DNA of 64,000 nt from Candidatus Methylomirabilis tolerans (GTDB taxonomy: Bacteria; Methylomirabilota; Methylomirabilia; Methylomirabilales; Methylomirabilaceae), in the NCBI GenBank assembly GCA_019912425.1, contig JAIOIU010000162.1, positions 1 through 64,000 on the forward strand. The letters run 5' to 3'. The notes under the pieces were generated by a model. The model did no database searches. It was not told the origin of the DNA and saw only the letters and a program-made list of their open reading frames with translations. Each line of letters starts with the position of its first letter. The first letter of the stretch is position 1. Of this stretch, positions 14,928 through 24,555 are shown piece by piece. Both the position numbers and the translations under genes were made by a program.

Positions 14928-17684
14928 ATGCAAATTCACCGTCTGGCACCAGAAGAGGCGCTGAAGGCCCTTGGAACTACTGCCCAAGGGTTGAGCGAGG
15001 CCGAGGCAGAGAGACGACTGGGCGAATTCGGCCTCAACGAACTTCAGACCGCGGAAAGGATACCGGTGCTTGCCATGCTGGGGAGGCAGTGCACCCATTT
15101 CCTGGCCATTCTCCTCTGGGCTGCCGCGGCGCTGGCGTTTGTAGCGGATTGGATGAAGCCCGGGGAAGGGATGGATCTGCTCGGCTGGGCCATCATCGGG
15201 GTGATCGGGGTGAACGCCCTCTTCTCCTTCGTGCAGGAGTATAAGGCGGAGCGAGCGATCATCGCCTTGAGGCGCCTCCTGCCTATGCGCGTGAAGGTTG
15301 TTCGAGCTGGCGAGATCAGGGAGGTGCCAGCGTCCATACTGACGCCGGGAGATGTCGCGGTCCTGGCAGAGGGAGATCGAGTGCCTGCCGATGGGCGGGT
15401 GATTGCTGCGGTCCAGTTCCGGGTCGATAACGCGCCATTGACGGGCGAATCGGTCCCCAAGACCCGTACGGTCGAGGCCGCGATGGAGGGGCCTCTCGTC
15501 GAGAGCGCGAACGTCGTCTTTGCCGGCACGACCATCCTCTCGGGGACGGCGAGGGTGGTTGTCTTTGCGACGGGGATGAACACGGAGTTCGGCAAAATTG
15601 CCCACCTGACGGCGGGCGTTGAGGCCGAAATGAGCCCGCTGCAGCAGGAGATCCGAAAGGTCACTCGACTGATTGCTGCGATCTCCGCCGGCATCGGCCT
15701 TGCGTTCTTTGGGCTCGGGGTCCTGAGCGGTCGGAGTTTTTGGGAGAATTTTATCTTTGCGGTGGGACTCCTGGTGGCCAACGTTCCGGAAGGCCTCCTC
15801 CCGACGGTAACCCTCGCATTGGCTGTGGGTGGGCAGCGGATGGCCAAACGAAAGGCACTCATCAAGAACCTGGTGGCGGTAGAGACGCTGGGATGCGCGA
15901 CGGTCATCTGCACGGATAAGACCGGGACCCTCACGGAAAATCGAATGGCTGTCACACGCATCTACAGCGACGGCCGCGAGATTCGGGTTTCGGATGGTTC
16001 AGTGACTACGGAGGCAGGAGAGCCCCTGACCCCCGATCTCCTGAGGCAGTGGGGGCCACTCTTTGCGATAGCCGTCGGGTGCAATGACGCCAGTCGCCGC
16101 AATGGTCTGAATGGAGCAGCGTCAACGTTCCTCGGTGATCCGACGGAGATCGCTCTACTGGAGTGTGCGGCTGCTGTGCTCCCTGACGGGCCTGAGGTGT
16201 TGCCTCGAGTTGGGGAATTCCCGTTCGATGCCGATCGGAAGCGGATGACCACCATTCATGCGAGGGCGTCTGCGAGCAGAGTGGCCTATGTGAAAGGCGC
16301 TCCCGAGACGGTACTGCCGATCTGCCGTTCCACCTTTCGTGATGGGCGAGCACTCCCGCTTGGAGAGATCGAGCGTCAAGCGATCGTGGACCGGCTAAAT
16401 GCGTTTGCCGGATCGGCCTTGCGGGTATTGGCTTTGGCGTATCGCGAGTTGCCGGAGGTCGCCAAGCTCCCGTTGATAGAAGAGACGGAGCGGGATCTGA
16501 CCTTCGTCGGCCTGATCGCCATGTACGATCCGCCAAGACCGGAGGTCCCCGATGCGGTAGCCCGCTGCAGAAGGGCCGGGATCAAGCCGATTATGATCAC
16601 CGGAGATAACAGTCACACGGCGCTGGCCATCGGACGGGCTATCGGGATGATCCAGGGGAATGAGGCTCTGGTTCTTGAGGGTAGCCATGTCGAACGGATG
16701 CGGGACGAGGAGCTCAAGACTGCCCTCACCAGCCCGGAGATCCTTTTTGCCAGGATGGCCCCTGCCCAGAAGATGCGAGTTGTGACGCTCCTGAAGGAGA
16801 TGGGGGAGGTGGTCGCTGTTACGGGCGACGGGGTCAATGATGCCCCGGCCTTGAAGAAGGCCGACATTGGAGTGGCCATGGGGATCGCCGGGACCGATGT
16901 TGCCAAGGAGGCTGCCGATATTGTCCTGCTCGACGACAACTTCGCCACCATCGTCGGCGCCGTCGAAGAGGGGCGGGCGGTCTATGAGAACATCCGGAAG
17001 TTCGTCACCTACATCCTTGCGAGCAATATTCCGGAGATCGTCCCCTATCTGGCTTCGGTGATATTTCGGATCCCCCTCCTGCTCACGATTGTTCAGATCC
17101 TGGCTGTCGACTTGGGTACTGATATGCTGCCGGCCCTGGGTCTTGGGGCCGAGCCGCCGGATGCGAACACGATGGATCGCCCGCCGAGATCCAGAAAGGA
17201 GCGTCTGTTGAATTTCCCGTTACTGGCCAGATCGTACCTGTTTCTGGGACCGATCGAGGCGGCTGCGGCCATGAGCGCCGGACTGTGGTATCTCACCAAC
17301 GGTGGATGGGAGTGGGGTATCGACCTGCCGGCGGCGAACCCGCTCTACAAGCAGGCGACGACGGTGGCGTTCGCTGCGATCGTCATCTGTCAGGTAGCGA
17401 ACGTGTACGTCTGCCGGAGCTCGAGGACATCGATCCTCTCCATGGGTCTTTTCACGAATCGATTTATCGTCTGGGGTATTGCGGTTGAGATCGCGATGTT
17501 GGGCCTGATCGTCTACAGCCAAATCGGACACCGGATCTTCGGGACTGCCGCCTTTGAGGGAGGGTTCTGGTGGTTTCTGCTTGTTTTCGGGGCGCTGTTG
17601 CTTCTTGCGGAAGAGGCGAGGAAGGGAATCGTTCGACGCCTCGATTCGGGGAGAGGACTTCGTTATCAGGAGGGGACCGCATGA
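14928..17684 (+). CDS. P-type cation ATPase, Na+/K+-ATPase-like (P2C) subgroup
   Basis: 918 residues. The A-domain TGES, the phosphorylation site CTDKTGTLT (D330), the N-domain KGAPE and the hinge TGDGVNDAPALK are all present. The transport segments match the Na,K-ATPase branch rather than SERCA: M4 has VPEGLL (P287-L290), M5 has SNIPEIVPYL (E703) and M6 has DLGTDMLPALGLG (D728, D732), equivalent to residues that bind Na+ and K+ in the animal pump. No beta subunit is seen. It is an inner-membrane ATP-driven cation pump, with Na+ or K+ the likeliest ions. The stop overlaps the next start (ATGA). Confidence 0.88.
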   Translation: MQIHRLAPEEALKALGTTAQGLSEAEAERRLGEFGLNELQTAERIPVLAMLGRQCTHFLAILLWAAAALAFVADWMKPGEGMDLLGWAIIGVIGVNALFSFVQEYKAERAIIALRRLLPMRVKVVRAGEIREVPASILTPGDVAVLAEGDRVPADGRVIAAVQFRVDNAPLTGESVPKTRTVEAAMEGPLVESANVVFAGTTILSGTARVVVFATGMNTEFGKIAHLTAGVEAEMSPLQQEIRKVTRLIAAISAGIGLAFFGLGVLSGRSFWENFIFAVGLLVANVPEGLLPTVTLALAVGGQRMAKRKALIKNLVAVETLGCATVICTDKTGTLTENRMAVTRIYSDGREIRVSDGSVTTEAGEPLTPDLLRQWGPLFAIAVGCNDASRRNGLNGAASTFLGDPTEIALLECAAAVLPDGPEVLPRVGEFPFDADRKRMTTIHARASASRVAYVKGAPETVLPICRSTFRDGRALPLGEIERQAIVDRLNAFAGSALRVLALAYRELPEVAKLPLIEETERDLTFVGLIAMYDPPRPEVPDAVARCRRAGIKPIMITGDNSHTALAIGRAIGMIQGNEALVLEGSHVERMRDEELKTALTSPEILFARMAPAQKMRVVTLLKEMGEVVAVTGDGVNDAPALKKADIGVAMGIAGTDVAKEAADIVLLDDNFATIVGAVEEGRAVYENIRKFVTYILASNIPEIVPYLASVIFRIPLLLTIVQILAVDLGTDMLPALGLGAEPPDANTMDRPPRSRKERLLNFPLLARSYLFLGPIEAAAAMSAGLWYLTNGGWEWGIDLPAANPLYKQATTVAFAAIVICQVANVYVCRSSRTSILSMGLFTNRFIVWGIAVEIAMLGLIVYSQIGHRIFGTAAFEGGFWWFLLVFGALLLLAEEARKGIVRRLDSGRGLRYQEGTA

Positions 17685-18025
17685 GACCAAGGGTTGCGCT
17701 ATCTCGTAAGCGGTGGACGAAATCGACAGAGGTTGAACCTTCGAGGGATTACGGAGCGGAAATCGAGAGACCGCTCGATGCTGAAGATGTGGCCCTATCC
17801 TTGCTTGATGCAAAGGTGCGAGCAGAAGAGGCGCGGGCGGACCTCAGTTCCACAGAGCCGCACGCCGGCTTGAGCGTGCGTCTTTCTCGCGCTATGATCT
17901 TGCAACTGCAGACAGAAGCAGCCAAGCGCCACATCACCCCGTCAGAGCTGATCAAGCGAGCTCTTATGCAGTATCGGCCTCTGAGGCAGGCCGGGCGCCT
18001 GTCTGCTCGCCAGGCAGGTAAGTGA
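17681..18025 (+). CDS. Small protein with ribbon-helix-helix-like C-terminus
   Basis: 114 residues, ATGA-coupled to the ATPase and preceded by AGGAGGGG. The N-terminal half is charged and low in pattern. Residues about 65-100 (LSVRLSRAMILQLQTEA, then HITPSELIKRALMQY) fit a CopG/Arc ribbon-helix-helix fold, a small DNA-binding dimer. It may regulate the operon. I do not recognise a named family. Confidence 0.6.
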   Translation: MRPRVALSRKRWTKSTEVEPSRDYGAEIERPLDAEDVALSLLDAKVRAEEARADLSSTEPHAGLSVRLSRAMILQLQTEAAKRHITPSELIKRALMQYRPLRQAGRLSARQAGK

Positions 18026-18094
18026 TGACGCACACACAGATACAGGTACAGACTACGACGGACAATAGGCCCTTACAATAAAGGAGGCTTTCTC

Positions 18095-18658
18095 ATGCTA
18101 GCCGGGTTTCCAAAGCAGGTCACACTTAGGACCGGAACGAGCGTTACGATTCGCCCGATAGTCAAAGAGGATGCGGAAAGGCTCCATGCTTTCTTCTGCA
18201 AGATACCGCGGGAGGATCGCCTTTTTCTGCGGGACGATGTCTCCCTTCGGGAGGTGATCGATTCGTGGATGGATGATCTTGATTACGGGAAGGTCCTGCC
18301 GCTTGTGGCTGAGGTGGACGACGCCATTGTGGCCGACGCCACCTTACATCGCCGAAGATTCGGCTGGACCAGCCACGTAGGAAAGGTACGTCTGGTCGTC
18401 GATAGAGACTATCGGGGGAAGGGCCTCGGGACGCTCATGATCGAGGAGCTGATCAATATTGCCAAGAGGGCAGGCCTTGAAATTCTTGTTGCCGAGATCA
18501 TGGGGGGTCAGACGGTTGCGCTGAGCATCCTCAAGCGGTTGGGATTCGAACGAGAGGCAGTCTTCTACAACTATGTCAAAGACCAAACAGGAGAGGAACA
18601 CGACCTCGTCGTCATGATGAAGAACCTGCAGATTGAGCCGGCCATGGTTCCCTTTTGA
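18095..18658 (+). CDS. GNAT-family N-acetyltransferase
   Basis: 187 residues with the GNAT fold: TIRPIVKEDAERLHAFF at the start and VRLVVDRDYRGKGLGTLMI as motif A, where RGKGLG binds the acetyl-CoA pyrophosphate. ALSILKRLGFEREAVF is motif B. The type resembles protein-lysine or stress-associated acetyltransferases found beside Usp genes. The substrate cannot be told. AAAGGAGG lies before the ATG. Confidence 0.88.
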   Translation: MLAGFPKQVTLRTGTSVTIRPIVKEDAERLHAFFCKIPREDRLFLRDDVSLREVIDSWMDDLDYGKVLPLVAEVDDAIVADATLHRRRFGWTSHVGKVRLVVDRDYRGKGLGTLMIEELINIAKRAGLEILVAEIMGGQTVALSILKRLGFEREAVFYNYVKDQTGEEHDLVVMMKNLQIEPAMVPF

Positions 18659-18680
18659 TCTGAGCCGTGAGGCATGACCT

Positions 18681-18827
18681 ATGAAGCTGGTGATCAGGCT
18701 GAAACCACCTAAGAGACGGGCTCCCCATCGGCCGACAAAGGTGGAGCCACAGAGGGTTCGCTACGATCGGAAGAGGGCCAAGCGATCGGTTCGGGAGGAA
18801 GTGAAGGCGGAGGGCAAGGCCGGCTGA
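18681..18827 (+). CDS. Small basic protein, 48 residues
   Basis: A frame MKLVIRLKPPKRRAP... of 48 residues ending in TGA at 18825-18827, rich in Arg/Lys with a KRAKRSVREE end. A weak GTGAGG lies eight bases upstream. It starts 22 bases behind the GNAT gene. Small basic proteins with an MK(L/I)V(I/V)RL(K/R)PP start occur in similar settings in proteobacteria, to my recollection. Function unknown, perhaps nucleic-acid binding. Confidence 0.5.
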   Translation: MKLVIRLKPPKRRAPHRPTKVEPQRVRYDRKRAKRSVREEVKAEGKAG

Positions 18828-18848
18828 TGCATCATTAAAACCGTCAGA

Positions 18849-18977
18849 GATCAGCTTTCAGCACTGGGTGGAAGAAACTGAAGGCAGATTAGACTGAAGA
18901 GTTTTAGGTAGTTTCCTTTCAGTCTAAATCCCTAGCCGCTGAGCGCTGATGGCTGAACGCTATTTTCTGAGGAATCG
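18849..18977 (+). repeat. Composite heptameric repeat with hairpin, copy C
   Basis: A hairpin block (AGACTGAA 18891-18898 with TTCAGTCT 18918-18925) is followed by heptamers GCTGAGC, GCTGATG, GCTGAAC (18938-18959) and a GCTATTTTCTGAGG tail. The tail leads directly to the ribosome site of the Lon-like gene. The same order (hairpin, heptamers, GCTATTTT, G-rich) recurs near 29.1, 47.3 and 57.9 kb. Confidence 0.7.
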
Positions 18978-18991
18978 ATAATGGAGAGACA

Positions 18992-21433
18992 ATGGTCAGT
19001 CCGTTAAAGCCTGATGCGCTCCGTAAGATTTGCCTGCCGGAAAGCCTCCCCTTCGAAGGGACTGATGATCTCAAGCCCCTGGAGGAGGTTGTGGCCCAGG
19101 ATCGCGCCGTCGAGGCCATCGCCTTCGGTGTCGGTATACGCAGTGAAGGGTTTAACCTCTTTGTCCTCGGGCCTACCGGAACAGGCAAGACTGCGGCGAT
19201 CAAACGCTTTCTGGCTCATGCAGCGGCCAAGCTCCCTACCCCCCCTGATTGGTGTTATGTCAATAACTTCGCTGACCCGCAACGCCCCCGCGCGCTCTGC
19301 CTTCCGCCAGGCCGTGCCCGCCTCTTCCAGGTCGACTGTGAACGGCTCCTGACGGAGTTGAAGACCGGCGTTCCCAGGGCCTTCGAGTCCGAAGCCTATG
19401 AACAGAACCGTCACACAATTCTGGACGAGTTGCAGCAACAGACAAGCGACGAGCTGGAGGCCTTGCGAAAGCGCGCGGAGACGCTTGGGTTCGGACTTGC
19501 CAAGACGGCCAGCGGCTTCATGATCATCCCCATATTTAAAGGGAAGCCGCTGAAACCGGAAGGGTTTGAAGGTCTCGATGAGGAGACCAAGCGGCAGGTC
19601 AACCTGAGAAGCGAAGAGGTGCAGAAGGATCTGGCCGCGACGCGCCGCCGAATCCGCGACCTGGAGCGGGAGGCGAAGAATCGTCTCGACGGGATGGACC
19701 GGGAGGTCGCAACCTCTGCGGTTGATCACCTGGTCGAAGAAGTCAAAGAGCGTTACGCAGATCACGCCATGGTACAGGCGCACCTCGAGGCGATACGCGA
19801 GGATGTTATTGCCAATGTAGATCTGTTTCGTCGGGATCAGAGTGTGGCGCAAGGCCAACCGGAACTGACGGCCATGCTGCGACAGGGGCTGGACCCCTTC
19901 GACCGGTATCGGGTCAATGTCCTGATCGAACATGGGGAAAACGGTGGCGCGCCGGTCGTCGTCGAACCTCACCCAACCTGTCAAAACCTGGTTGGACGGA
20001 TCGAACATCAGGTCAATATGGGCGCGCTCTACACCAACTTCCTGATGGCCAAGGGGGGCGCCTTGCACCTGGCCAATGGGGGGTTCCTGGTCGTGGAGGC
20101 CATGGAGTTGCTCAAGCAATTCTTTGCGTGGGATCAACTGAAGCGGACACTCAAGAACCGCCGGATCAGGATCGAAGAGCCGGGGGAACAGTTTCGTCTC
20201 TACAGCACGGTGACGCTCGAGCCCGAGCCGATCCCCCTCAACGTGAAGGTGGTGCTTATCGGCAGCCCATGGCTCTACTATCTGTTGCACGCCCTCGATC
20301 CGGAGTTTCTGGAGCTGTTTAAGGTTCAGGCAGAGTTCAGCGATCGCGTGGCTCGGACGCCTGAAACAATCCTGACCTTTGCCCGCCTGCTGTCCACCTG
20401 TTGCACGGCCGAGGGACTTAGGGCGTTCGATCGGGGCGCCGTGGCGAAACTGGTGGAGCACAGCTCTCGCCTGGTGGAGGACCAAGAAAAGCTTGCTACG
20501 ACGTTCAGCCACCTGTTGGATGTGGCCCGAGAGGCCAGCTTCCTGGCCGAGCAGAATGGACACTGCCGGGTCATGGCGGAAGACGTGCGGAGGGCTATCG
20601 ACGCGAAGATCAAGCGGGCCAATCGACTGGAGGAGCGGTTGCAGGAACTGGTACTTGATCGGACCTTACTTGTTGATACTGAGGGCGCCGTTGTCGGTCA
20701 GGTGAATGGGATTGCGGTGATCCAACTTGGAGAATATCACTTCGGGAAGCCGAGTCGCATTACGGCGCGAACCTTTCTCGGGCGCGGCGGCATCATCGAC
20801 ATCGAACGCGAAGCCCGGATGGGCGGCCGCCTTCACAGCAAGGGCGTGCTGATCCTTTCAGGCTATCTCGGTGGCCGTTACGTACAACAGGTGCCCCTTG
20901 CCTTGTCGGCAAGCCTCGCCTTCGAACAAGTCTATGAAGAGGTGGAAGGCGACAGCGCCTCCTCATCGGAATTGTACGCGATCCTCTCAAGCCTGTCAGG
21001 ACTGCCGATCAAGCAGGGATTTGCGGTGACAGGGTCGGTCAATCAGCAAGGAGAGGTCCAGGCTATTGGGGCCGTCAACGCCAAGATCGAGGGGTTTTTT
21101 GATGTCTGCCGCGCGAGGGGACTGACGGGAGAACAGGGGGTCCTGATCCCGGCGAGCAATGTCCGGCACCTCATGCTCAGAGAGGATGTCGTGGAGGCGG
21201 TCGCCGCGGGGCAATTTCAGATTATTCCCGTTCACATTATCGATGAGGGGATTGCCTTGCTTACCGGGCGGGAAGCGGGTGAGCGCGGTCCGGATGGGAC
21301 CTTTCCCGAGGGATGCGTGAACGCGCTGGTGCAGGGGCGGCTGCGCGAGATGGCGGAGCAGGCGAGGGCCTACGGAACTGAGAGCCAGGTGTCGTCCAGC
21401 TCAGACCAGAATGACGAGCAGTCCGATGGATGA
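18992..21433 (+). CDS. Lon-like ATP-dependent protease (AAA_32/S16 family)
   Basis: 813 residues. Walker A is GPTGTGKT at 60-67. A long coiled-coil insertion spans about 150-290 (charged, LRSEEVQKDLAATRRRIRDLE). The C-terminal S16 protease domain has the catalytic dyad Ser655 (GDSASSSE) and Lys698 (NAKIEG), 43 residues apart, as in classical Lon. It belongs to the LonB/LonC-like branch lacking the Lon N-terminal substrate domain. Presumed role is cytoplasmic degradation of damaged proteins. GGAGAGACA precedes the ATG. It overlaps ppsA by 23 bases. Confidence 0.92.
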   Translation: MVSPLKPDALRKICLPESLPFEGTDDLKPLEEVVAQDRAVEAIAFGVGIRSEGFNLFVLGPTGTGKTAAIKRFLAHAAAKLPTPPDWCYVNNFADPQRPRALCLPPGRARLFQVDCERLLTELKTGVPRAFESEAYEQNRHTILDELQQQTSDELEALRKRAETLGFGLAKTASGFMIIPIFKGKPLKPEGFEGLDEETKRQVNLRSEEVQKDLAATRRRIRDLEREAKNRLDGMDREVATSAVDHLVEEVKERYADHAMVQAHLEAIREDVIANVDLFRRDQSVAQGQPELTAMLRQGLDPFDRYRVNVLIEHGENGGAPVVVEPHPTCQNLVGRIEHQVNMGALYTNFLMAKGGALHLANGGFLVVEAMELLKQFFAWDQLKRTLKNRRIRIEEPGEQFRLYSTVTLEPEPIPLNVKVVLIGSPWLYYLLHALDPEFLELFKVQAEFSDRVARTPETILTFARLLSTCCTAEGLRAFDRGAVAKLVEHSSRLVEDQEKLATTFSHLLDVAREASFLAEQNGHCRVMAEDVRRAIDAKIKRANRLEERLQELVLDRTLLVDTEGAVVGQVNGIAVIQLGEYHFGKPSRITARTFLGRGGIIDIEREARMGGRLHSKGVLILSGYLGGRYVQQVPLALSASLAFEQVYEEVEGDSASSSELYAILSSLSGLPIKQGFAVTGSVNQQGEVQAIGAVNAKIEGFFDVCRARGLTGEQGVLIPASNVRHLMLREDVVEAVAAGQFQIIPVHIIDEGIALLTGREAGERGPDGTFPEGCVNALVQGRLREMAEQARAYGTESQVSSSSDQNDEQSDG

Positions 21434-23852
21434 CTTCGTGCGTTGGTTTGATGAGATTGATCTTACGGACATCCCGCTGGTGGGCGGCAAGAATGCGTCG
21501 CTCGGCGAGATGTATCAAAACCTCAAGGCTCATGGCGTGCAGGTCCCCTACGGGTTTGCCATCACGGCCGCAGCCTACCGACGCTTCATCAGAGAGAGTG
21601 GTTGCGAGGCGAAGGTCAGGGAGCAACTGAAAGGGCTGAACACCGCTGACATCCTGGATCTACGCTCCCGGGGCAAGGCCATCCGGACGATCATCCTCGA
21701 TGCCCCCTTACCGCTTGCACTTCAGAAGGAGATCGCAGTCGCCTACGAACGGCTGTGCCGCGAGTATGGACCAAACACCGACGTGGCAGTGCGCAGTAGC
21801 GCTACCGCCGAAGACCTGCCCGATGCGAGCTTTGCCGGCCAGCTAGAGACCTATCTGAATGTCCACGGGGTCGCCGGCTTATTGGAGGCCTGTCGGAAGT
21901 GTTTCGCTTCGCTCTTTACCGACCGAGCGATCTCCTACCGTGAGGACAAAGGCTTTGACCACCTGAGCGTGGCACTTTCCATCGGGGTGCAGAAAATGGT
22001 TCGCTCAGACGTCGGCGCCGCGGGCGTCATGTTCACCATCGACACGGAAAGCGGATTTCGCGATTGCATCCTCATCAATTCGGCCTACGGCTTGGGTGAG
22101 AATGTGGTCCAGGGATCTGTGACGCCGGATGAGATCTATGTGTTCAAACCCACGCTGCTCAAGGGCTTCCGCCCCATCCTCCAGCGGACCATGGGGAGCA
22201 AGGAATGGAAGCTCGTGTACGACGAGGAGGGAAGCAAACAGACCAAGAATGTCCCTGTCGCTTGTGACGATCGTCAGCGTTTCGCCATTGAAGGCGACGA
22301 CATCCTGCAACTGGCACGCTGGGGATGCGCCATCGAGGAACATTACACCCGGAGGAGCGGCAGGTACACCCCGATGGACATCGAGTGGGCCAAGGACGGC
22401 AAGAGCGGCGAGCTGTTCATTCTTCAGGCGCGTCCCGAGACGGTGCAATCAGTCAAACGCATGGACCTGCTGCGGGTCTACCGACTGGAAGAGGCGGCAG
22501 AGCCACTCCTCGCAGGGAAGAGTGTGGGAGAGATGATCGGGCAGGGAAGGGCTCGCATTATCGCGGACCCGCGCCACATGGAACAGTTCCACAATGGCGA
22601 GGTTCTGGTGACCGATAAGACCGACCCGGATTGGGAACCGATCATGAAGAAGGCGGCTGCCATCGTCACCAATCGCGGTGGGCGGACCTCGCACGCAGCC
22701 ATCGTCAGCCGCGAGTTGGGGATCCCGGCGGTGGTCGGAACTGAGCAGGGAACAGAAGTGATCGCTGACGGGGAGGCGATCACCGTCTCGTGTGCAGAGG
22801 GCGATGCCGGGTATATCTACCGGGGTCTTCTCAGGTTCACCGTTCGGGAGATCGACCTGGGCACACTTGGCCGACCCAGGACCAAGATCATGCTGAATGT
22901 TGCTAACCCGAGGGAGGTATTCAGCTTGGCGGCCATCCCAAACGACGGAGTTGGCCTGGCGAGGGTAGAGCTTATCATCGGCCATACCATCCGGATCCAT
23001 CCCATGGCGTTGGTCCGCTATGACACTCTCACCGATCAGGCGGCCAGGGCCGAGATCGCTCTGCTGACCGGTGGCTATGACGACAAGCCACAATACTTTG
23101 TGGATAAGCTAGCGGAGGGGGTAGGGATGATTGCTGCCGCCTTCTACCCCAAGGACGTGATCGTCCGCCTGAGCGACTTCAAGACGAACGAATACGCCAA
23201 CCTGGTTGGCGGCAAGGAGTTCGAGCCGACGGAGGAGAACCCTATGCTGGGTTTTCGTGGCGCCTCCCGCTATTACAACGACCGGTACCGGGAGGGGTTT
23301 GCCCTGGAATGCCGCGCCCTGTGGAAGGTCAGAGAGGAGATGGGCTTCACCAATGTGAAGCTGATGGTTCCCTTCGTCCGAACGGTGGCGGAGGGCGAGA
23401 AGGTGCTGGCGGAGATGGCCCGGCACGGACTCACACGTGGAGAGAACAGTCTCGAGGTGTATGTGATGTGCGAGATCCCCAGCAACGTTCTGCTTGCCGA
23501 GGAGTTTGCGGAAATCTTCGATGGGTTTTCTATCGGGTCAAACGATCTGACACAGTTGACGCTGGGGGTCGACAGGGATTCAGAGTTGGTCGCCAAGATC
23601 TTCGACGAGCGGAATCAGGCAGTCAAGAAGCTTGTCACATCGGTGATCACGACCGCACGGACGCAGGGCAGAAAGATCGGCATTTGCGGCCAGGCGCCAA
23701 GCGACTACCCGGAATTCGCGCAGTTCCTGGTCGAAGAAGGGATTGACAGCATCTCATTGAATCCGGATGCTGTCATGAAGATGACGGCGAAGGTGTTGGA
23801 GATTGAGCAGCGGATGGCAGTCAAGCAGATGGAGTTATCGATTGTCCGATGA
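21411..23852 (+). CDS. ppsA: Phosphoenolpyruvate synthase
   Basis: 813 residues, typical PpsA length. The N-terminal ATP-grasp part starts RWFDEIDLTDIPLVGGKNASLGE. The swivelling phospho-His domain has TNRGGRTSHAAIVSRELGIPAVVG with His428, and the C-terminal PEP barrel has EIPSNVLLAEEFAE and ICGQAPSDYPEF. It converts pyruvate, ATP and water to PEP, AMP and phosphate. Together with the PFOR at 3.3-7.1 kb it would link acetyl-CoA to gluconeogenesis. ATG 21411 lies inside the Lon-like gene; ATG 21426 is an alternative. The overlap implies translational coupling. Confidence 0.95.
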   Translation: MTSSPMDDFVRWFDEIDLTDIPLVGGKNASLGEMYQNLKAHGVQVPYGFAITAAAYRRFIRESGCEAKVREQLKGLNTADILDLRSRGKAIRTIILDAPLPLALQKEIAVAYERLCREYGPNTDVAVRSSATAEDLPDASFAGQLETYLNVHGVAGLLEACRKCFASLFTDRAISYREDKGFDHLSVALSIGVQKMVRSDVGAAGVMFTIDTESGFRDCILINSAYGLGENVVQGSVTPDEIYVFKPTLLKGFRPILQRTMGSKEWKLVYDEEGSKQTKNVPVACDDRQRFAIEGDDILQLARWGCAIEEHYTRRSGRYTPMDIEWAKDGKSGELFILQARPETVQSVKRMDLLRVYRLEEAAEPLLAGKSVGEMIGQGRARIIADPRHMEQFHNGEVLVTDKTDPDWEPIMKKAAAIVTNRGGRTSHAAIVSRELGIPAVVGTEQGTEVIADGEAITVSCAEGDAGYIYRGLLRFTVREIDLGTLGRPRTKIMLNVANPREVFSLAAIPNDGVGLARVELIIGHTIRIHPMALVRYDTLTDQAARAEIALLTGGYDDKPQYFVDKLAEGVGMIAAAFYPKDVIVRLSDFKTNEYANLVGGKEFEPTEENPMLGFRGASRYYNDRYREGFALECRALWKVREEMGFTNVKLMVPFVRTVAEGEKVLAEMARHGLTRGENSLEVYVMCEIPSNVLLAEEFAEIFDGFSIGSNDLTQLTLGVDRDSELVAKIFDERNQAVKKLVTSVITTARTQGRKIGICGQAPSDYPEFAQFLVEEGIDSISLNPDAVMKMTAKVLEIEQRMAVKQMELSIVR

Positions 23853-23919
23853 TGGTTTGGCGGCACAGATTCCCGCAGTCGATGTAGGCGACGGGACATG
23901 GTTCGCAAGGAGGAGAGGC

Positions 23920-24420
23920 ATGGCGGGTCGTAAGGTTCCTGTCAAATCGGTGAAGAAGGTTGGTTCACTGCTCAGTGAGTTGTTAGAGATTGAGCGACAG
24001 GTGTCGGAGCGCGCCCATGAGCTTTTTAGGGAGCATGGTTGGCAAGCCGGCCACGAAGGTGAGTACTGGCTGCAGGCTGAAAAGGAGCTTCTGTGGCGAC
24101 CCTGTGCAGAGCTGGTTGAGACCGATGGAGAGCTTCGAGCAAGCTTTGCCATGGCCGGCCTTACCGCCAAGGAGATCGAGGTGCTGGCTGAACCCAACCA
24201 CCTGACGGTGCGAGCGATCACAAGGCACGAAGACAGGCAGGAGGAAGGGACCTGCCACTTCTGCGAGTTCCATCGTGGGGAGCTCTACCGATCAATGGCC
24301 TTGCCGAGTACCGTTATCCCGGAGAAGGCTCAGGCGGAGATGAAAGAGGGGATGCTCACGGTTATCCTTCCCAAGGGGAAAGAGCCTGCCGGTAAAACAA
24401 TCCGGATGAAAAAAGCGTGA
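23920..24420 (+). CDS. DUF2934-Hsp20 fusion protein
   Basis: 166 residues. Residues about 27-60 (VSERAHELFREHGWQAGHEGEYW then LQAEKELLW) match the DUF2934 pattern. From about 65 an Hsp20/alpha-crystallin domain follows (AELVETDGELRASFAMAGL ... EGMLTVILPK). Its sequence is far from the other Hsp20 at 11.2 kb, and CHFCE adds a CxxC. It is probably a holdase with a targeting module. AAGGAGGAG precedes ATG 23920, which is why the longer frame from 23803 is rejected. Confidence 0.82.
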   Translation: MAGRKVPVKSVKKVGSLLSELLEIERQVSERAHELFREHGWQAGHEGEYWLQAEKELLWRPCAELVETDGELRASFAMAGLTAKEIEVLAEPNHLTVRAITRHEDRQEEGTCHFCEFHRGELYRSMALPSTVIPEKAQAEMKEGMLTVILPKGKEPAGKTIRMKKA

Positions 24421-24555
24421 GGGAGGTCTTACGACTGGTCCTGAAGCAAGAAAACAGCGGTTCCGGTGGGCGAATGGAGCGGTGAGGGGAGGAGAAGCTG
24501 AAAGGCGTGCAGGGGCCTTGGCCAAGAAGCTAAAACACCTGCGAGGAGGTGCGTC

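Noticed and set aside
19004-20563. A 519-codon antisense frame opposite the Lon-like protease
   Set aside because: Same reason: a GC-driven shadow of a gene with verified catalytic residues.
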